The notes below the pieces were generated by a model. It saw nothing but the letters and a program-made list of their open reading frames with translations, did no database searches and was not told the origin of the DNA. A stretch of DNA of 64,000 nucleotides from Ailurus styani (Eukaryota; Chordata; Mammalia; Carnivora; Ailuridae): positions 1,030,381-1,094,380 of the forward strand of contig LNAC01000066.1 in the NCBI GenBank assembly GCA_002007465.1, read 5' to 3'. Position numbers and translations under genes: made by a program. Within the stretch, counting starts at the first letter, position 1, and every line of letters starts with the position of its first letter. Below are positions 12,448 through 25,034 of this stretch, one piece after another.

Positions 12448-12957
12448 TTGACAAGCTTCACGAGGTGCAACTCTATGCCCTTCCGCTCTATCCATGCTGA
12501 GTAACTCTCACTTAGTGGCTTCCTGTTTCTCCTTGCAGTTGGATGCAAATGGGGATAAGCGTGAGGGAGAAATGTCGGGGAGTTTACCCCTAGGGGTCTC
12601 CCTTCTCTAATGGGAGCTAGGAGCTGAGGCATAAATGCTTCAGCCTGTCACCTCACAGGAGTACTGCTCTGAGCTGTATTTCCTGAAGTTTCTAACAAGG
12701 CCCACAGATGGAGGACCAAGTGCCCCAAACTGATCAGCTTGATAACACATTCTAACAATGCCTTTCCCTGCTCCCCTGTTTTCTTCTCTTCACTTCTCTC
12801 CCCATCCCTATGAGTACTTAAAAATACATGCAAGACTTGATCACAGGCTCTGTTTTGGGGGAAAGACATCTATCAGTAGTAATATAAGGCAAAACACTGC
12901 CCGATAACTTTTGTTTTCAGGATAATTTTGTCTTCCTCATATTAAGATTTCATACGG

Positions 12958-13160
12958 GGGTGTGTGGGGGCTCAGTTGGTTAAGCGTCTGCCTTTGGCTC
13001 AGGTCATGATCTCAGGGTCCTGGGATGGAGCCCCATATCGGGCTGTCCGCTCGGCGGGGAGCCTGCTTCTCCCTCTCCCTCCACCTGCCGCTCTGCCTAC
13101 CCATGATCTCTCTCTCTCTCTGTCAAATAAAAAAAATAAAATCTTAAAAGAAAAGGGAGC
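12958..13160 (+). mobile_element. Older Can-SINE
   Basis: The element has a diverged head (gggggctcagttggttaagc), the usual body and a caaataaaa-type tail. The short duplication tcatacgg is at 12,950-12,957 and 13,163-13,170. Confidence 0.88.
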
Positions 13161-13716
13161 TCTCATACGGATGATGTTCTTCTCAATGAGTGGATGCATG
13201 GTGGTATGCTGACGGGTCCCCAGAACTCATCACGGCTGCTGCCAACTTAGCTTTCAAAATCTCAGTTGTTAGGCAATGGCCTGTTAGAAGCCGAGTAATT
13301 CAAAGAAAATATCAACAAATTACATCTTCATTATTCCACGGTGTGGGATATAGTATGGCCTGTATGACTTTTTGGTGAATCCAAGAGCACATTCTTTTAT
13401 ACACAAAACCATCATTGGCTATATGGGGTTTAATAGAAGTACTTTCATTTTCTTATTGAAGTTTTACAATCATCCTAAAGTATGTGCATATGCAAGCATT
13501 ACTTTCTAGATTTGCCTAAAATATATTTTCCCCACTTCTTTTTGGTTAGTCTTTTTATATCACTTTATGTCAGAGTATGACTTTTGAAAGCAAGTGGATT
13601 TTAGCTTTTTGTTACCCAATCTAATAACTTCTATTTTCTTAGTGGAGGGAGAGGGAGTCCACTTATATTTATTAAAGTTTCTCATATATTTGAATTTATT
13701 TCTTCTTTTGTCTTTT

Positions 13717-13905
13717 TTTTTTTTTAAAGATTTTATTTATTTGACACAGAGAGAGAGAGATTACAAGTAGGCGGAGAGGCAGGCAGAGGAGGAAGCAGGC
13801 TCCCTGGTGGGCAGAGAGCCCGACGCGGGCCTTGATCCCAGGACGCTGAGATCATGACCTGAGCTGAAAGCAGAGGCTTTAACCCACTGAGCCACCCAGG
13901 CACCC
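13717..13905 (-). mobile_element. Can-SINE
   Basis: Minus-oriented full-length copy. The 16-base duplication tcttcttttgtctttt is at 13,701-13,716 and 13,906-13,921. Confidence 0.93.
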
Positions 13906-13987
13906 TCTTCTTTTGTCTTTTATACCTTTTTCTACTCCTAAATTCAACAGAAGGCGGAAACAATAAAAAAGATTGTAAAATTTCTTT

Positions 13988-14289
13988 TTCTTTTCTTTTC
14001 TTTCTTTATTTTTTTAAAAGATTTTATTTATTCATTTGACACACAGAGAGAGATTACANTTTTTCTTTTCTTTCTTTCTTTCTTTATTTTTTTAAAAGAT
14101 TTTATTTATTCATTTGACACACAGAGAGAGATTACAAGTAGGCAGAGAGGCAGGCAGAGAGAGAGGAGAGAGGAGGAAGCAGGCTCCCTGCTGAGCAGAG
14201 AGCCCGATGCGGGCCTCAATCCCAGGACCCTGAGATCATGACCTGAGCCGAAGGCAGCGGCTTTAACCCACTGAGCCACCCAGGTGCCC
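13988..14289 (-). mobile_element. Can-SINE with duplicated tail across an N
   Basis: Minus-oriented copy. The duplication tgtaaaatttcttt is at 13,974-13,987 and 14,290-14,303. The T-rich tail and first 30 or so bases appear twice around N 14,059, again an assembly scar. Confidence 0.92.
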
Positions 14290-14469
14290 TGTAAAATTTC
14301 TTTATTTGTTCCTTTTCTCCTCAGCATGTTTTGAATTTATTATTTTTATTTTGTGTGGTTACTCTTGAGTATGTATGATTTTTGGATGACTTGAATTTCT
14401 CTTGCTCAGTTTGAAGTTATTCTATCCTGAACAAATGAAAGATCTGAACTCTTTCAAAGTTATCTGTTA

Positions 14470-15053
14470 TTATAATATTGTCAAAATTTGGTTTTACCTA
14501 TTTTGACACATGCACACACACACAATGATCGTTTTCCTGTCAGTTTTTAATTCAATTTACCAACTTAAAAACATTTATTTCTGTGTTCACAGTTGTGTCT
14601 TTAATTCCGTGCATACTCTTTGGCAATTTGCCTTTTGTTGAGGTGGATACAGGAGCGATTCCTTCACTAAAGACCTGTGGACAGTCAAGTCCTTTTGTAT
14701 GTCAGAAAATGCCATTATTTTGCCTTATCCTTGAGTGAGAGTTTATCTGGATATAAAAACTCTTGTTGGTAATCATTTTCCCTAAAACACCAAACATATT
14801 ATTCCAGTTTCTAGTGGCATCTATTGTTGCCAGTAGGAAATCCTTGCCAGACCAACGACCCTTCCAGACCAATTGTTACTTTTTTTCAAGTAATCTCTCT
14901 TTTCACGCTGGAAACTCCAGATTTTTTTTTGTCTTTTTTCCTAATATTCTGCAATTTCACCAAGATGTAGCTCAGTGTGTATATATTTATTTTTATTTTT
15001 ACCCTCTGGGGTCAAATATATTTTATATTTCCAAGATTTCTAACTGATTTTTT
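14470..15053. mobile_element. Old L1-derived fragment
   Basis: Phrases such as cattattttgccttatcctt and tctggatataaaaactcttg resemble an old mammalian L1 3' segment. Family and orientation are not resolved by eye. Confidence 0.45.
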
Positions 15054-15069
15054 TAAACTCTTTATTCTT

Positions 15070-15265
15070 TTTTTTTTTTTTNNNNNNNNNNNNNNNNNNN
15101 NNNNNNNNNNNNNNNNNNNNNNNNNNNNNNNNNNNNNNNNNNNNNNNNNNNNNNNNNNNNNNNNNNNNNNNNNNNNAGCCCGATGCGGGCCTCGATCCCA
15201 GGACCCTGAGATCATGACCTGAGCCGAAAGCAGAGGCTTTAACCCACTGAGCCACCCAGGCGCCC
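15070..15265 (-). mobile_element. Can-SINE containing a 95-base sequence gap
   Basis: The T-rich tail is followed by N bases 15,082-15,176, then the SINE head half. The duplication taaactctttattctt is at 15,054-15,069 and 15,266-15,281. The gap size suits a normal-length SINE of about 196 bases, so it is unsequenced SINE body and no gene is hidden. Confidence 0.92.
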
Positions 15266-15281
15266 TAAACTCTTTATTCTT

Positions 15282-17735
15282 AACACATTTCTTTCCATTC
15301 TCTTTGCATGTGTGTATATACTTCTGTGTAAAAACTTAAATGTATATTTAGGGCCTCAGGCCTGATAAAATTAATTTCCTTTTCAGAAAATTCATGCTCC
15401 AATTGTTGATTTTCATTGGCTGTCTTTCTTTGCATGTATTTTGGAATTCTAATGTCGAGGCATATTTTTGAGTGGAAAGTTTTAGGATTTTGTTTTTGTG
15501 GGATTTTTTTTCTCCCTCTCTTCCTCCTCCATGCTCCCATCCCTATTTACTAGTTTTGTAGTTGACTCTATCAGATGCCACGGGCCCTGCACGCAATCCA
15601 ACAGGCCAGGGAGTTTCTGCAGTGACGGTTTCTGCAGAGACTAGAGATTCACCCACCCAAAGGGCATCTTGGATCACAGAACTACCTTGGCAGGTTTTCC
15701 CCAGTTCAGAAGCCTCCTTAAATCAGCATCTAGCAAAGGTTTCGACCTCCCTCCACATCTGTGAAAGCCCACCTGGTCTCGTCATTTCAAGTGAGTCTAA
15801 GTCCTCGCCTGCCTTTTAAACCCACCATACTTGTAGAAAGGAAACCCTCAGTTCCAACCCAGGTACGGCTCGGCAGGCTCATGGCTTTAGCCATGTTCAC
15901 CGGATTCGAGCATGTTCCATTTCGTGAGGACTGTTCATGAGGGCATTTACCTCATTTTTAAATCTGACTCCATCTTTTTTATTTTCTTAATATCTGTGTT
16001 TTATTACTCAAACATGAACTATTGAGACATTTTGACAGAAATCGTTCAGTGCTTTTATATTCAAGGACCCAAAAAAAGTGTATTTGCTTTTTTTTTTTTT
16101 AAGTAATACATTCCTTTTAAATCGTAGCTCTACTGGTAAAAAATTATGAAATGGGAACTCATTTTAAATTGTAAAAGATAACTTTGTAATTTAAAATTTT
16201 CAGTGTGTTTTCTTTCTTCTGTTAAGAGGAGAAGTTAAGTCTGTTATTTCTGGACACATTTTTAAAATGTTGGTGGCAATGTGGTTTTACAGTAATTTTG
16301 GTTCTTGACTGTGAAGTCATAAATATATTCCACTTAAAAAAAAAAAAACAAAAACCAAACATCCAACATAAAATAAAAGACTGTCCTGGCAATACACTCT
16401 GTATGAACTAAATTCCAGGCTGAACATAGTAAGTATAAAGCTAATGACTGCTTTGGAGAGCCACAAAAATATATGGCAGGATTTTCCATTTAAACTGGAG
16501 GATAGGAAATTCAAAATATGTCTATGGATCTTTTGGCCAAGCTTTTTCAAATGCACTCATTCCTTTGGCAAAAACTCCATTTGAAAATAAAAATAAAAAG
16601 CACTCAAAAGCAATGTAAGTCTTCATTTATCCTAGTATTTAATTCCAAACATATTTAAAATTTTTACTTTTTACTTTTTTTTTTTTTAACTTTGCTAACC
16701 TTCACATTTGTACAAAGTGCTAAAACAAGCAAACAAACTCTAAACCTAACAGCAGAATTTGGAGCCAATAGCACTCATTTCCTTTTTCATGAAGGATTTT
16801 ATTCTTCCCCTGAATTACCGCTTTCTTCACTGTTGTTGGCTCTCCATCTCCATTCTGGAATTTTGCTAAAGAAGACTGTGCTAATTTGCCCAGATCCAAT
16901 ATAATTTAATATGGGCTGCTGACAATTAACTAGACTGTTGATAACAGGTAAATCTGTGATCACAAAGTGTCCCCAACCCACACCTCTTCACGGTCACCTT
17001 ACCCTGTCATTTGTTCCTCAATGGGCCTGCTAGTCCAGGACCCCATTTCCACAGAGATGATTAATAGTGAGGAAAAGCCCACCTGCAGATCTCTGGGTCT
17101 CCAGTAAATGGATCACTTCTGGCAACCATAATTCCTATAGAAAGAAGGTATCTGCCCTGAGTCACTGCGTGCTTTTTGATCTGTCATTTAACTCCCCACT
17201 CTGGAGTCAGGAATACCGCTGTCTCTGCCCATCTCCCAGCCTAGTGTAGGAATCCATGTGGTATCACATCTAGAAGAGCTTTGAGGACTGGGAATTCTCT
17301 ACCCATGTATGGATACTATTTGTGTTTATCCAAGTCTAGATGTGAGGTCATCCCACAACATAATAAACAGCCTGACAGGTCAAATTTCCTGCTCATGGTA
17401 TTCACCATCCTCACGGTTTCCTTACTGGACTACAACTACCTTAAGAAAGCTAAGAGCACACTTCACCTGTCATTCTGTGTCTGTTCTACTGGTATACACA
17501 TACAGAATTGAATTCATCATTATACAATTGTCCACAGATCTGTGCTCAACTTCCACTTGTTTGTTCCAGGAGAAAATCAACTCACTGTATATAGCACTGA
17601 AGACCTTGCACTATCTGTCTGGAGCTTGCCTTGGAAGCTTCATCTTAAATTTCTCCAACCATTAGACACATTAGTCACAGAATTACCTAAAATTCCTCTT
17701 ATGTGCCATGGTCTCACAAACTTCTAGGCCTTTGC
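15282..17735. other. Intergenic, AT-rich, no gene seen
   Basis: No SINE is inserted over 2.4 kb. There are T- and A-runs near 16,091 and 16,336. No coding signal. Confidence 0.55.
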
Positions 17736-17739
17736 GAAT

Positions 17740-17990
17740 GCTGTTCTCCCTGCCTCAAACATCCTTCACCTACATTGTTCTTCATCAAACCGTTACAAAT
17801 CTCAGTTTATGTTTCGTGAGATATTTCTCTGAGGCCCTGGTAGACCAGGACACAACTTACTTCAGAGCTTAGCCCGATATATTGTCCTCTCTGAAACAGC
17901 CTGCCCTTCTCCTGAACTGTGAATTCCTTTTGTAAACCCAGGATCTGGTTTATAGAAAGCAGCTACTAAATTTATTGAATAAATAAATCA
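17740..17990 (+). mobile_element. L2 3' fragment
   Basis: tgttctccctgcctcaaaca, ctgaactgtgaattcctttt and tttattgaataaataaatca match the 3' end of L2 in forward orientation. Confidence 0.5.
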
Positions 17991-18024
17991 GTGAAAACAC
18001 ATCATGTGAAAGACCAGGGTTCAT

Positions 18025-18185
18025 CAGGGCCTAGTTCGTTCATTCATTCATTCATTCACTCATCCATTCATTCACAACTAAGGAATTGATTACCCCTCTA
18101 ACATATGTGAAATGTTGGACCAGCCTTATCAAGGATACAAAGTGACCTTCCCCTGTCTTTAAGGAGCTTACATTCTGTTCAGGGT
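18025..18185 (-). mobile_element. L2 fragment with (ATTC)n tract
   Basis: The attcattcattcattc run is followed by aaggatacaaagtgacctt and aaggagcttacattctgttc, the usual reverse layout of L2. Confidence 0.55.
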
Positions 18186-19084
18186 AGTGACACATACAAA
18201 TAACAATTCAAGGCAAATCTTCAAACCTAACTCATTGTCTCAAGTCCTACTTACAAAGGAATTTTTTTCTATTTTTACTATGTGGTCACTTTGGCTGTTC
18301 CATCTAGAGTTTCTTTTACTTGGCCTAAAATTAAATTTAAGTAGTCCTGATGGAATTGTGCCTTTTCTCTGGTTCCTGTCTATTGTTTGCCAAGAGCCCA
18401 TGGGTAGAGTGGTGAGCTATCGCAATACCCAGGAGATGCCACACAACATGAAAAAAATATTTTTTATTGTGCCTAAACAGCAAGCAGCAGTGATTCCTCA
18501 GCCATTTTCCTGCCACCTGAGGAGTTGCCTTTAAATCTGAAGAGTGATTTCCGTTTTGCATTTTTCTCCTTCATATTAATAAAATCCCAAGGACCTGAGC
18601 CTTGAAGAACTACCTATGGAATTTCCTTTTAGTTTTTTTCCTCAAATTCAAGACAGTTTATTTCACTTCCTCCTTTATTTTTTTCCCCCAGAAATATTTT
18701 TATCTTTTTCATAGTTTATCTGAACTTAGGGAATAGGCCTGGTGATACAGAGCTTAGGTTGGCAAAAGATACTTTTCAGTGGTTCAATGAAAATTGTGAA
18801 AGATTACTAGCTAGGCAAATGAATTATAAAGATGGCTCCTCCTAGCTGATGAGTTACACAAAGGTGCTCCCTTTGTGTAACAAAAGCAGAAGAGTTTCAG
18901 AGAAGGTTCCCACAGGGCAAATGATCACAAAGAGGCAGGTGCACGTTGGTGAGTGAACATGGGCTGTGTGGAAACCCGCACTAACCCTTTAGGCTGGGTC
19001 CTTGTCCCAGGCTGAATTCTGTGTAAAACCAACTCTGAAATGGAGATGGATGTGCAGGTGGTTTATCCTTGGAGCAACACCAGA

Positions 19085-19135
19085 GGAAGGGAAGGGATAG
19101 GAAAAGAAGGGAAGGGGAGGGGAGGGAAGGGAACA
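19085..19135. repeat. Purine-rich gggaa tract
   Basis: Imperfect gggaa/ggaagg repeats, low complexity. Confidence 0.8.
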
Positions 19136-19242
19136 GAATTGGACAGACGGAAAGCTGAGCTGTCACAGAGTCTCCATAGAAACTTCAGGGAACCCTACTA
19201 AAAGTTTTGAAGCTAGAATACCATTAAGAATGATACCAATTT

Positions 19243-19445
19243 AGGGGGGCGCCTGGGTGGCTCAATGGGTTAAAGCCTCTGCCTTCAGCTCAGGTCATGA
19301 TCTCAGGGTCCTGGGATCGAGCCCCGCATCGGGCTCTCTGCTCAGCGGGGAGCCTGCTTCCTCCTCTCTCTCTCTCTGCCTGCCTCTCAGCCTACTTGTA
19401 ATCTCTCTCTCTGTCAAATAAATAAATAAAATCTTAAAAAAAAAA
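19243..19445 (+). mobile_element. Can-SINE
   Basis: Full-length copy with near-consensus head. A 17-base duplication with one mismatch lies at 19,226-19,242 and 19,446-19,462 (aagaa[t/c]gataccaattt). Confidence 0.93.
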
Positions 19446-20399
19446 AAGAACGATACCAATTTCGGTCAAGGGGACTGGGCCTTTAGACCCCCATGTGGAT
19501 GCAGACAGCCCCTCAGAAAGACTCTCTTCAGCAGAGGCAATGCTGGAAGCTGACAGCTGAGGGCATCTGCCGGCTGGAAGCACTCCTAGCACACGGGCTG
19601 TAGGTCCTCCATTCCTGAAGGAGTCTCTGGACAGCGCTGAAGTTCCCACCACAGACCTGCGCACCCATATTCATCCTTCCTAGCTGTGGATGGCCCTCCT
19701 TGCCACCTCTCAGTGGTCTCCACATTAGCTTTCCTGTTGCTTCCCAGAGCCATGACAATCTCTGCAGATTTGTCAGGACCACACAGTCAGACCTGATGTC
19801 CTCCTGGATCCTGAGGAGAATGGGAGACAATGAGGTAAACTCAAGAGTTAACATCCTACTTTGCCTTTGCCTCTGTTCTTTAGATGGCATGGCCCAGGTA
19901 TCAAGGATCCATGGAGGGGACAGTCTTTCTTGCACAGTGAAGAGATGTGTGGAATACAAGACAGCTCCGCTCCATCTCTCATTGCCACTATTAGCACCAA
20001 CAAGCTCTACCTTTGATCACTGAACACTGTTAACAAGGAACAAAAACCTGGGTATGTGAATTCAGCTTTTTCCAGGAGCAGCAGGTTGGTTTTCATACCT
20101 TGCAAAATAAGGGTTGAACTTGGTGTCTCTTAAGAGAGTCTTTGGGCCCTACATGATGCTTGGTGTTAAGGGTTTATATGGAGAGGGTAAATGTCATGGA
20201 AGAAAAGTCTGATCACAACTGCTATCTCCTGACTATATGGAAGTGTGGAAGTTCTGGGTCCTTCTTTCCTCACCTGTCCCTGCTCTTAGCCAATCACAGA
20301 CAACACCTGCAAAACATAAGTTGAAGAAAAATGCACTATGCACTAGAAGAGAAACTTTGCTATATACAGCTTTCCCTGATGAAGCAAGCTGTCTTAAAA

Positions 20400-20525
20400 C
20401 TAAACATTTAACAAATATTTATTGAGTCCCTATTAGATGCCAAGCACTATGTGCTTCCTAGAGATAAGTAGTGAACAAAAACAGTGAGATGCAATGTGTA
20501 TCTTCATGAAGCTTATATAATCTCA
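20400..20525 (-). mobile_element. L2 3' fragment
   Basis: aacaaatatttattgagtcc, agatgccaagcactatgtgc and agtagtgaacaaaaacagtg are characteristic reverse L2. Confidence 0.65.
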
Positions 20526-21059
20526 TGAAAAGACCTGGTGTGTGCCTAATTGATGGCTAATTGCAGCTACTGCCTGCAGAGATACTGGTTGGTATCAGAC
20601 AGGAACTTAGCCAAGTCTGGGAATCCAGGGAATATTTCCCTAAAAGAGATGATTGCATTGAAATTTGAAGAATGACTAAGAGTTAACACAGCAGAGGATG
20701 GGAGTTGGGGACATTATGGGTAAGAGAACATGAAACATTAAGCCAGTGTGATTAGAGAGAGCCGGACAAGCATAGTGGCAAATAACTTGGGTCTCTGACC
20801 CCAAGTCTAAAAATGTATCATTACTGGAGTTTTAGGCACTTGGCTAGACCGGGGGAATTTTGAGGACAGGTGACTGTTCTGGTGGCTTCAAATTGTGTTG
20901 TATGGGCAGCCAATTATCCAGTATGCTCACGGATCACCCGCATACACACATCCTCCCTGGACTCAGTCTTCTTCTTCTCAGTCATCTCCAACAACGAGAT
21001 GAATCGCTACAGCCCCGAGGACTGAAGTCTAATTCAAGACTTTTGAGATAGAATAATAG

Positions 21060-21200
21060 AAGGAGGTCTCAGAGGTCAATCAGTGAAACCCCTCATTTCA
21101 CAATTGAGGAGATTGTGGCCCAGAGAGATCGAGTTAACTGCTGAATGTCAGACCCCTAGTTAGTCGTGCAACCCAGACCAGGTTCACGTCCCTGGCACTT
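21060..21200 (-). mobile_element. MIR fragment
   Basis: cctcatttcacaattgagga, gattgtggcccagagagatc and gttagtcgtgcaacccagac read as reverse MIR. Confidence 0.6.
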
Positions 21201-21225
21201 AAGTGTTTCTTTCTCTTAAGGCCAG

Positions 21226-21265
21226 TACAATACGCTTCCCAGAACTACAATACGCTTCCCAGAAC
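21226..21265. repeat. Two perfect 20-base tandem copies
   Basis: tacaatacgcttcccagaac is present at 21,226-21,245 and again at 21,246-21,265. It looks like a recent slippage or assembly duplication. Confidence 0.95.
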
Positions 21266-21989
21266 TCACCTATTTGGATGTCTCCATGCCAACTGTGTGA
21301 GGCATGTGTCACCGTATTGGCCTGCCCATTCCCTCTAGAGACTTCTTCCTGTCTCCAGCCCTTCAGGTCCTGAATTCGTTTGGTAACATGTGAATTATGC
21401 CCCATCTCACCGGCAGGTATAACTCATTGTGACTGTGGAAGATTCTTCCACTGATACTCCCAACCCTGGCCTGGTCACTCAGACTATCCCACCAAGACAC
21501 CTTCTGGGACTTTTCTGCTGTAGTTGATTGGGGGAATTTCTGGAGTCACTGCATTAAAATGGGCAACCCCAGAACCCCTGCTCCTGAGGGATGGGGAGGG
21601 AAACAGGATTCTGATGACGTAAATGTAGCCCCTGGATGAAGCCAAGCCTGAACCTAGCAAGACCCACTTTCTGGGCTTCCCAGTTAGAAGGGCCAATATC
21701 TTTCCTTTTTTTATTTAAATAATTTTATACTGAGTTTCTGTCACTTGCCACCAAACGAGGATTTAAATTCATGGTGAAAGAGCTACGATAGACATTTTTT
21801 TTTTTAAGTGGACTGGTTGGCGTGCGACCAAGCAGAATTTTTCTTTCACATATTTTACTAATATATCCAGAGACTGTCCTGTAGTCAACCAGTATGTTGG
21901 AGCTCTAGAAATTAAAAAGTTTATGTAGGGCTAGGGTAAGAATTACTGCCCAAACATGGCAATGCCTAGTGCAAGTCAAAGTAATGGAG

Positions 21990-22215
21990 GAGTCAAACCA
22001 GAGCCAGTCTGCCTGAGTTTGAGACCCAGCTCTGCCCATACCAGCTGTGTGATCCTGGGCAGGCTAATCTACCTTGCTATGCCTCAGTGTGCTCAACTGG
22101 AAAATGGGTACAAAGTAGTACCCAGCCTCATTGGGTTGTTGTGAAGATTGCACAAATTAATATGAACATGCTGTGTGTGAAATAAACACACAATAAGTGT
22201 TAGCCACTACTAGTT
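21990..22215 (+). mobile_element. MIR element, nearly full length
   Basis: agccagtctgcctgagtttg, gctgtgtgatcctgggcagg, atgcctcagtgtgctcaact and cacacaataagtgttagcca cover most of MIR in order. Confidence 0.78.
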
Positions 22216-22219
22216 TTAC

Positions 22220-23500
22220 ATTGTGATTATTAATATTGTGGTTAACCAGAAGAAGTCAATTGGCAGAAAGAAGGATGGACAAGGCATAAAGAGTCAAACA
22301 AGATTAGGAACCAAGTCACAAGCATACCGACCACAGAAGGAGACAGAGGGGTTTTCTCTACTCCAGATTACTTCTCAATTCCCACAGGGCCAGCCTACTT
22401 TATAAGATTTCTGTATTCTTAAAACAACGCTCCCCCTTTTTCTAAGATGAGCCCTTTTGATTGGATTTCTGTTTCTTGTAATCAAACAAGCCTAGACAAA
22501 AACACAGACTTTGCAGAGCACGGTGCAGGCCAGACCAGTTGGCCCTTCCCTGTTCAACACCCTCCACAGGCCCTGTGCATCTCGTTTATGTGTGCTCTCT
22601 CACCTGAAACCCATCTTACTTCTCGAAATGCAACGGAAAAGCAAAGGCCTCTCATGGCAAGCCCCCGCATCGCCTCAGTTGTACAGACATCTACAGGAAC
22701 TAACCAGGAAGCCCTGGTCCAGCGAGGCGTGGGAGTTCAAGAAGGAATCCTTTCAACTTCCACATTTGAAGAACGGGGATATCATTTCCTTTGCTGGGAT
22801 CAGGCAGCCAGGATTACCCTGCGAATCCAACGTGTTTCTAACATTCTCTTTGCGAAGTTCTATTCATAGAAAACCTTGGCCCGGCTCCAGGTCCGTGTCA
22901 CATTGTTTGTGTGGAATGAGGATGTGCTCTGCTTTTTCAGAATAACAAGCCCATGTTTTTGAGTCATTACAGGAAAAACTTTTCCCACAGCGTGATGAGG
23001 GCAGTTCACCTCATCGCAGCCAAGGTGTGTCATTCCAAAAGACACAGAAAATGTCCTCAAAGGAGAAGCCCCAGAGCCACTCACATTCCAGCCCCCGTGT
23101 CCATCAGGAGACAGCTCAACAGGGTGTCTGAGAAGGTTTCTCCCAGTGCCCTTGAACGCTTTCTTCCCGGGGCCCCTGGCTCCCTCTCTCCCTTTTAGCC
23201 TTACTTCAGAGCATTTAAAGACTCCGTGAGGGCAGGACTCAAGGGAAAGAAAATGCGCTGGAAGAGGTGACAACATCTGGTCCAGCTTTTCCCATCTGAG
23301 TGTTCACCCCCTGAGCAGTCGAAATTCACGTGTATCCCGAATTTCACAATTCCAGAATGACAGACCCGACGTGCCGGCGCGGGCTCCTTCTCAACCACCA
23401 GCCCCTCAAGAAGGAAGTATATAAATCTAGCAATAACCTCTCTGTCTATTAAAACCTCCTCATTGCTGGAAACAGAGTATTAGTCTTGCTAGAATAGGAA
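22220..23500. other. Intergenic with overlapping short open frames, no gene seen
   Basis: Frames of 138-144 codons overlap on both strands (22,447-23,276). None shows a domain, signal peptide or known exon, and they overlap each other, as expected by chance in a GC-moderate stretch. Confidence 0.5.
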
Positions 23501-23720
23501 CAAATAAACATGGTTCATCAGGCATAATTGACGTATAACATTATATTTGTGTCCTGTGCACAACTTAATGATTTAATATTTGCGTCATGGGGATATAATC
23601 ACTGCAGTAGCTTCAGTTAACTTTCATAACCACACCTAGTTACAAGCTTATTTTTTGTGTGTGATGAGAACTTTTAAAATCTACTCTCTTAGCAACTTCC
23701 AAAGATGCAATACAGCATTA

Positions 23721-23847
23721 TTTTTTTTTTTTTAAAGATTTTATTTATTCATTTGACACAGAGAGAGATTACAAGTAGGCAGAGAGGCAGGCAGAGAGAG
23801 GAGAGAGGAGAGAGGAGGAAGCAGGCTCCCTGCTGAGCAGAGAGCCC
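23721..23847 (-). mobile_element. Can-SINE cut off at an N, nested in L1
   Basis: The tail and about half the body are present, ending at N 23,848. The head and right duplication are missing. It sits inside an L1 3' region, so the insertion is younger than that L1. The missing half looks like an assembly loss. Confidence 0.9.
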
Positions 23848-23920
23848 NTGTTTATCCCTATGACTTATTGATTTATAACTGGAAGTTTATACCTTTTGAC
23901 CACCTTCATCCTTTATCTTC

Positions 23921-24030
23921 ATTAATATAATATATAATAAATATAAACTTATTTATATTTATAATATATAATAAATATAAATTTCTATATTTATTATCAT
24001 AAATATATAGAAGTATCTTACATATATTAT
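23921..24030. repeat. AT-rich palindromic tract
   Basis: Almost pure A/T with repeated ataaatata and ttatttata segments that can pair as inverted repeats, inside the L1 3' region. Such tracts can form cruciforms and are hard to sequence. An N lies about 70 bases to the left. Confidence 0.7.
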
Positions 24031-24282
24031 ATTTACATATCCTTTATACCTTTTGCCCACTTCCCACCTCCATCTCTAGCAACCACTGATCTGTTCTCTG
24101 TATCTATGACTTGTTTTTTTGTTTTTGTTTTGTTTTTTAAATTCCATGTATAAGTGAGATCATTTAGTATTTGTCTTTCTCTGTCTGACTTATTTCACTT
24201 AGTGTAACGTCTTCAAGATCCATCCATGACATCCATGTTGTTATAAATGGCGAAATTTTCTTTTTTATGACTCAATAACATT

Positions 24283-24296
24283 AATGTGTGTGTGTA

Positions 24297-24333
<37 letters not shown>

Positions 24334-24335
24334 AA
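24283..24335. repeat. (TG)n-(AG)n compound microsatellite
   Basis: A run of tg units, with one tatg interruption, passes directly into ag units inside the L1 fragment. It is likely length-variable. Confidence 0.95.
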
Positions 24336-25034
24336 GACAATTTCTTTATCTATTCATCCATCCAGGAACACATAGGCTGTTTCCATGTCTTGGCTACTGT
24401 AAATAATGTTGCAGTGTGCATAGGGGTCCACACATCTTTTTGAGTTAGTGTTTTCATTTTCTTTGGATAAATGCCCGGAAGTGGAATTGCTGGGTCCATA
24501 CGTCCTTTATTGCCTGGCAAATTACTACACAAATAAAAGAAGGCAACATTGACCAGAGGGGGTACTTTACAATGAGTGACAATGATCATAGATAGGGTTA
24601 AAAGGAACCTTGCCCCTCCCAGCCCCCAGTAATGATCTCCCTAGGGTGTGGACACCTCCTCTAATCACTGCCTTGCTGCAGGTGTCAGAGCTGTCTTGAC
24701 TTGATTCTTGCTGGTCTGGCTGCACTCCACCTGCAAAAAGCAGATGTGCTAGTCCCCCCAAAGATGCAGTCTTGGCCTTTATTGTTACTTCGGGGTGTCA
24801 TGGCCCCCATGCAGACTCAGAGATGGAGAGAGCCCTTTCCAGGGCCTCGGAAACAAGAAGGTGGTCCCCACCCTGAGCAAATTTCCTAAGAGTGTTAGCT
24901 TTTCCAGGTCTTTAATAGGTGTTATGTTGATCTAATTGCTGTCAAGACAATGAGAAAAGGCAGTCAAGGAAGCAGCATGGAAATGCTGACCAAACCATCA
25001 CTGATCACTGTTTTGAACATTTACTTTGTCCTAA

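Larger units (their letters stand above)
23505..24515 (-). mobile_element. L1 3' region, minus orientation, with nested SINE and microsatellite
   Basis: The plus strand reads as the reverse of an L1 3' end: agtgagatcatttagtattt, gtctgacttatttcacttag, ccatccatgacatccatgtt and gtggaattgctgggtcc are standard L1 phrases. It is broken by a Can-SINE, an AT-rich palindromic tract (23,921-24,030) and a (TG)n(AG)n microsatellite (24,283-24,335). Confidence 0.75.

Noticed and set aside
19528..19959. 143-codon frame on the minus strand next to a SINE
   Set aside because: No recognisable motif, and no exon boundary or conservation evidence.
22447..23276. Several overlapping 138-144 codon frames on both strands
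   Set aside because: They overlap one another in different frames and show no family features; chance is the simplest explanation.
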